Part shown: in pieces, positions 60,711 to 64,000 of the stretch
Position numbering within the stretch: the stretch's first letter is position 1
Layout of the letters: every line of letters starts with the position of its first letter
Assembly (NCBI RefSeq): GCF_023229025.1
Contig: NZ_JALOAA010000003.1
Coordinates: 1-64,000, forward strand
Direction of reading: 5' to 3'
Source: Sulfurimonas sp.
GTDB taxonomy: Bacteria > Campylobacterota > Campylobacteria > Campylobacterales > Sulfurimonadaceae
DNA: 64,000 nucleotides
Program-made: the position numbers and the translations under genes
Notes under the pieces: generated by a model
What the model was told of the DNA's origin: nothing
Seen by the model: only the letters and a program-made list of their open reading frames with translations
Databases searched by the model: none

Positions 60711-61283
60711 TTATTTAATATTGTTTAATATCTCCTGCGTTATATCATCTATGCTTTTTGTGGCATCAACTGTTATAAGCTCAAGATTTAGAAGCTTTGC
60801 AGCCTCTATAATTGCTTCTTGTATGCCAAGAAGATACTCTTCTCCCCTTAATTCAATTCCATCAAGCTCTTTTTGCGAGAGTCTAAATTTTAACTCCTCT
60901 TTCGTAAGCTTTAAGAGAAAGATTTTTGAGGGGTATATGCCGCCTGTTGCAAAATTATTCAAGGATACTAGATCTTTTTTCTCTATCTCGCCTTGGACAA
61001 GAGCGTAAGCAACTCCGCTTACAGCGCTTCTATCAGAGATTATTAATCTCTCTTGATTTGGCTCGATAACCTCTTTTACATGCTCCGCACGATCTGCTAA
61101 AAAGAGTAAAAACTCCGCTTTTTTACTCTTTGTTTTAGCGCCAAGAACTATCTCTCTTATCTTTTTTCCAATCTCGGTAGCTCCGGGTTCTTTTGTAATG
61201 ACGGCATCAGCAAAATATCCTCTTAATCTCTCTATCTGCGTGCTTTTTCCGGCTGTATCAATTCCCTCTATTGCAACGTACAT
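60711..61283 (-). CDS. tmk: Thymidylate kinase
   Basis: 190 residues. AIEGIDTAGKSTQ is the P-loop, then TKEPGATEIGKKIREI (the DR[Y/H]-type base site EPG), ISDRSAVSGVAYA and a short LID. It phosphorylates dTMP to dTDP. The normal Tmk is about 200-215 residues. It overlaps coaD by 16 bases. In C. jejuni tmk follows hisS at once; here a block of four genes lies between them. Confidence 0.93.
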   Translation of the reverse strand: MYVAIEGIDTAGKSTQIERLRGYFADAVITKEPGATEIGKKIREIVLGAKTKSKKAEFLLFLADRAEHVKEVIEPNQERLIISDRSAVSGVAYALVQGEIEKKDLVSLNNFATGGIYPSKIFLLKLTKEELKFRLSQKELDGIELRGEEYLLGIQEAIIEAAKLLNLELITVDATKSIDDITQEILNNIK

Positions 61284-61759
61284 GATTTCATATTTCCTAT
61301 AATTTTTTGTACCTCTTTTGGAACAAGGTGCTCAGTTTTGCCATTAAATTTTAGCAAATTTCTAACAATAGAGGAGCTTATAAATGCATGTTGGAGCTTT
61401 GGCATAAGATAAACCGTCTCAATAGTATCATTTAGAGAGTTGTTTAGATATCCAAGCTGAAGTTCATACTCAAAATCGCTTACCGCACGCAAACCACGAA
61501 TGATTATACTGGCACCATGGGTTTTTGCAAGTTCAACAGTGAGGTTGTCAAAACCAAGAACAGTGACATTTTTTAAATCTTTTACAGCCTCTTTTGTCAT
61601 CTCAATTCTCTCTGCTAATGTAAACATCGGTTTTTTATCTTGAGATATCGCAACTGCTATGATTACTTCATCAAAGAGATTTAAAGCTCTTTCGATAATG
61701 TCAAAGTGCCCGTTTGTAATAGGGTCAAATGTACCTGGGTAAAGTGCTATTTTTCTCAT
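61268..61759 (-). CDS. coaD: Phosphopantetheine adenylyltransferase
   Basis: 163 residues. ALYPGTFDPITNGHFDII (the T/HxGH site), RGLRAVSDFEYE and the STIVR-like SSSIVRNLLKFN are all present. It makes dephospho-CoA from phosphopantetheine and ATP. I take the ATG at 61759, which overlaps the ubiX stop (TAATG); one at 61768 would add three residues. Length fits CoaD. Confidence 0.95.
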   Translation of the reverse strand: MRKIALYPGTFDPITNGHFDIIERALNLFDEVIIAVAISQDKKPMFTLAERIEMTKEAVKDLKNVTVLGFDNLTVELAKTHGASIIIRGLRAVSDFEYELQLGYLNNSLNDTIETVYLMPKLQHAFISSSIVRNLLKFNGKTEHLVPKEVQKIIGNMKSCTLQ

Positions 61760-62286
61760 TATTTCCATCTTTTATATAAATTGTTTTCTACATTAAGTAA
61801 ATCAAACCACTTTCCTATAAGGAAGTTCTCCATCTCATCAAGAGTCTGCTGTTTGGAGTAGTAAGCCATAACGGGCGGTGCTATGATGACTCCAAGAGTT
61901 GCAAGCTTGTGCATATTCTCTAAGGCGATTGCCGAAAACGGCATCTCGCGCGGAGCTAAAATAAGCTTTTTATGCTCTTTTATCATGACGCTTGCACATC
62001 TTGTTACTAAGTTGTCCGCTATGCCACACGCTATTTTTGCTAGCGTGTTCATGCTACAAGGCGCGATAATCATTGCATCCACTCCAAATGAACCCGATGC
62101 AATACTTGCAGAGATATCACTGTTGTCATGCAGGGTCACACCCATCTCTTTATCTAAAACTGTCTCAGAATTTTCTGTCATTATGAGATGTTTTTCTATA
62201 TCTTTGGGAAGCAGGTTGATGATTTTTAAACCTAAATTTACACCGCTTGCCCCGCTTGTAGCTACTACTATTTTACGATTTTTCAC
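61759..62286 (-). CDS. ubiX: Flavin prenyltransferase UbiX
   Basis: 175 residues, slightly short for UbiX. ATSGASGVNLGLKI binds FMN at the start; IIAPCSMNTLAKIACGIADNLVTRCASVMIKE and LILAPREMPFSAIALENM and IIAPPVMAYY are diagnostic. It makes prenylated FMN for UbiD-type decarboxylases in ubiquinone or menaquinone synthesis. The ATG overlaps the flgA stop (ATGA), and coaD follows in TAATG, so the unit is tightly coupled. Confidence 0.93.
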   Translation of the reverse strand: MKNRKIVVATSGASGVNLGLKIINLLPKDIEKHLIMTENSETVLDKEMGVTLHDNSDISASIASGSFGVDAMIIAPCSMNTLAKIACGIADNLVTRCASVMIKEHKKLILAPREMPFSAIALENMHKLATLGVIIAPPVMAYYSKQQTLDEMENFLIGKWFDLLNVENNLYKRWK

Positions 62287-63152
62287 TCTATCTCCGCTCT
62301 GTTGTTGCCTGTAACTTTGACTTTTAAAGTTTTTCCATTGCTGTTTTGAACTTTTATTATATCATTTACTTTGGCGTCTTGAAGTGCTTTTGCGCTAAAA
62401 GTAATGACCATTCCCTCTTTAACCATGGTAACGTTAATCATAGCATCTCTTCGTACCACATCGGGTGATTCTACATCATTATAGGTAATAATCCTGCCTT
62501 TTGGTATATGGCGTTTTGCCTGCAGTTGAGTGCTGTCCATATCTTGAAGCGGCTTGGCTCTAAATCTATCTAAGAGAATCTTTTTTTGTATGTAGTGCAG
62601 AGGTGTTATCTTGGTGTCTTTTTTTATCTTCTCTCTACTCTGAAATACAGTAAGACGCGCCTTTATATAGTAGTTAAAAAAGTACTTCTTGTTTTGGGGA
62701 GTTTTAATGTTAATAGTCCCATCGCTAAAGAGATAGTCACGACTTCGTATCTCTACAATATAATCTTTAGGCAGAGTCTGCATGTAGGCTCTTGGTTCTA
62801 CAATAATATCCTCTATCTCTATGGCATCATACTGTTTTGTGTAATACTCTCTTAGCCTCTGTTTTATGAAGGATGTATCTATCGGACTCTTTAGAACAAA
62901 GTTTACGTAACTGCTTTTATGCTTGTAGTTTTTATACCTATTTTTATCGAGCATCTTTATCAACTCTTTGCTTTTTATCTTATCTAAATAGTCATTTTCG
63001 GGAATTGTTAAAATTTGAAAACAGTTTTTTTTATCTCCCGTAATGACAGATGAGTTTACTTCTCTGCTATCTACATAGTAAACACCTCTAAGCTCCATAT
63101 TTGCATAGAGATTAAAGCAAAAAAGTAGTAAAACAATAAGCTTAAGTAACAT
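62283..63152 (-). CDS. flgA: Flagellar P-ring assembly chaperone FlgA
   Basis: 289 residues: signal peptide (about 1-18), a long N-terminal part, then an SAF domain: QLQAKRHIPKGRIITYNDVE, VRRDAMINVTMVKEGMVITFSAKALQDAKVNDIIKVQNSNGKTLKVKV. FlgA guides FlgI into the P-ring in the periplasm. The size is larger than the E. coli protein (219). First gene of the flgA-ubiX-coaD-tmk run, as in C. jejuni. No sigma-54 site is visible before it. Confidence 0.9.
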   Translation of the reverse strand: MLLKLIVLLLFCFNLYANMELRGVYYVDSREVNSSVITGDKKNCFQILTIPENDYLDKIKSKELIKMLDKNRYKNYKHKSSYVNFVLKSPIDTSFIKQRLREYYTKQYDAIEIEDIIVEPRAYMQTLPKDYIVEIRSRDYLFSDGTINIKTPQNKKYFFNYYIKARLTVFQSREKIKKDTKITPLHYIQKKILLDRFRAKPLQDMDSTQLQAKRHIPKGRIITYNDVESPDVVRRDAMINVTMVKEGMVITFSAKALQDAKVNDIIKVQNSNGKTLKVKVTGNNRAEIE

Positions 63153-63225
63153 AAAAAAAGTCCAATCATAAAATTTTTAGTATTTTAACATAATAAAAAA
63201 TAGAGGAGTTTAAGTCACTCTTTAG

Positions 63226-63231
63226 TATAAT
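63226..63231 (+). promoter_or_regulatory. -10 box for ugd
   Basis: TATAAT 43 bases before the ugd ATG. It lies divergent to flgA in the 121-base gap. Confidence 0.45.
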
Positions 63232-63273
63232 CCCCCGCATAAATAAAAAAAAACATATAAGGTTTTACTTTTA

Positions 63274-64000
63274 ATGAGTTTTAAGATAGCAATAGCCGGA
63301 ACAGGATATGTAGGACTTAGCAATGGGATTCTTTTAGCACAACATAATGAGGTTGTCGCACTAGACATTATCCCCGAGAAAGTGGAGATGCTAAACAAAA
63401 AAATCTCTCCTATTGAAGATAAGGAGATAGAAGAGTTTCTTTTAAGAGATGATTTAAATTTTCGTGCAACATTGGATAAAAACGAGGCGTATGACAAAGC
63501 CGATTATGTAATTATTGCAACGCCGACAGATTATGATGCACAAACAAACTACTTCAACACAAAAAGCATTGAGTATGTAATCGCTGACGTTCTAAAAATA
63601 AATCCAGATGCCGTAATGATTATAAAGTCAACCATTCCTGTAGGTTATGTAAAGAGCTTAAAAGAGAAGTTTAAAACAGACAATATTATCTTCTCACCTG
63701 AGTTTTTAAGAGAGGGATTGGCACTTCATGACAACTTATACCCAAGCCGCATTATAGTCGGTGAAAAGAGTAAAAGAGCAGAAGTGTTTGCTTCTCTTTT
63801 GGCAGATGGTGCCATCAAAAAAGATATACCAATTTTGTTTACAGATTCGACAGAAGCAGAGGCAATAAAACTCTTTGCAAACACATATCTTGCCATGAGG
63901 GTTGCATACTTTAACGAGCTTGACTCATACGCACAGACACACGGACTTGATACCAAGCAGATTATAGAGGGAGTGGGGCTTGATCCGCGCATAGGGACAC
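63274..64000 (+). CDS. ugd: UDP-glucose 6-dehydrogenase, 5' part
   Basis: 242 codons, cut by the right edge. IAGTGYVGLSNGILLAQHNEVVALDI with SPIEDKEIEEFL is the NAD-binding N-terminus of the short Ugd type (388 residues in E. coli). KSTIPVGYV and SPEFLREGLA follow, and FANTYLAMRVAYFNELD is the central helix. The catalytic cysteine lies beyond the window. It makes UDP-glucuronate for surface polysaccharides. A GDP-mannose dehydrogenase is less likely from the N-terminus. Confidence 0.9.
   Translation, partial: MSFKIAIAGTGYVGLSNGILLAQHNEVVALDIIPEKVEMLNKKISPIEDKEIEEFLLRDDLNFRATLDKNEAYDKADYVIIATPTDYDAQTNYFNTKSIEYVIADVLKINPDAVMIIKSTIPVGYVKSLKEKFKTDNIIFSPEFLREGLALHDNLYPSRIIVGEKSKRAEVFASLLADGAIKKDIPILFTDSTEAEAIKLFANTYLAMRVAYFNELDSYAQTHGLDTKQIIEGVGLDPRIGT

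Noticed and set aside
1..64000. CRISPR arrays, insertion sequences, integrases, phage genes, tRNA or rRNA
   Set aside because: No regular repeats with spacers, no transposase or integrase motifs, and no cloverleaf seen in the short gaps; almost all bases are in recognised genes.

Overview
The window looks like chromosomal DNA from a free-living campylobacterotal (epsilonproteobacterial) bacterium, most likely Sulfurimonas or a close relative. The reasons are low G+C, dense genes with many start/stop overlaps, GTG and TTG starts, simple TATAAT -10 boxes with little -35 signal, campylobacterotal forms of RecO, FliO and CheX, and gene order shared with Campylobacter (tsaE-lptB-rpoN; aspC-cysE-speA-hisS...tmk-coaD-ubiX-flgA). 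I see no tRNA, rRNA, CRISPR array, insertion sequence or prophage. Coding density is very high. The only stretch above 300 bases between long genes (37794-38139) holds a small secreted-peptide gene and a hairpin. The organism assignment is an inference from gene content and order as I remember them.

Layout: 1-2.6 kb, end of a thiol peroxidase, a full DsbD-type reductant transporter and recO. 2.8-8.6 kb, gltB-gltD (NADPH glutamate synthase). 8.75-14.1 kb, a run with accD, a thiE-like gene, rlmH, a DksA-like regulator, a membrane protein, dusB and an unknown possibly nuclease-like protein. 14.1-15.7 kb, a minus-strand cheX-fliN-fliO motility cluster. 15.8-21.5 kb, a TauE/SafE transporter, uvrA, and selD-selU for tRNA 2-selenouridine. 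21.5-28 kb, minus-strand MscS channel and diguanylate cyclase, SEC-C protein, nitroreductase, EEP hydrolase and cardiolipin synthase. 28-37.8 kb, family II pyrophosphatase, fliL, an S4 protein, trpD, tsaE, lptB, rpoN, a TIGR02757-type protein, a CoA-binding protein, ilvA and a WD40-like protein. 38-48.3 kb, a porin, ilvB-ilvH, two tandem lpxD genes, a 67-residue unknown, tamA and tamB. 48.3-57.5 kb (minus), a universal stress protein, a SulP transporter, aspC, cysE, speA, a membrane-anchored glutamate-synthase-like protein and hisS. 57.7-60.7 kb, an accessory block: sodB, a protoglobin-membrane fusion, an HPP-family protein and a MOSC protein. 60.7-63.2 kb (minus), tmk, coaD, ubiX, flgA. 63.3 kb to the end, the 5' part of ugd.

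Themes: nitrogen assimilation and amino-acid synthesis (gltBD, trpD, ilvA, ilvBH, aspC, cysE, speA), envelope building (lptB, lpxD x2, tamAB, cls, porin, ugd), motility parts spread over four places (cheX-fliN-fliO, fliL, flgA, rpoN), and redox or nitrogen-oxide handling (tpx, dsbD, sodB, protoglobin, HPP).

The least explained parts are the protoglobin fused to a PsiE-like four-helix membrane domain beside an HPP gene that has an FNR-type box at class II promoter spacing, the 44-residue secreted peptide beside the porin, the tandem lpxD pair, the WD40 plus alpha-solenoid protein, and the 377-residue protein with a degenerate PD-(D/E)XK-like motif. I found no clear multi-gene system of unknown type; the protoglobin/HPP block is the best candidate.
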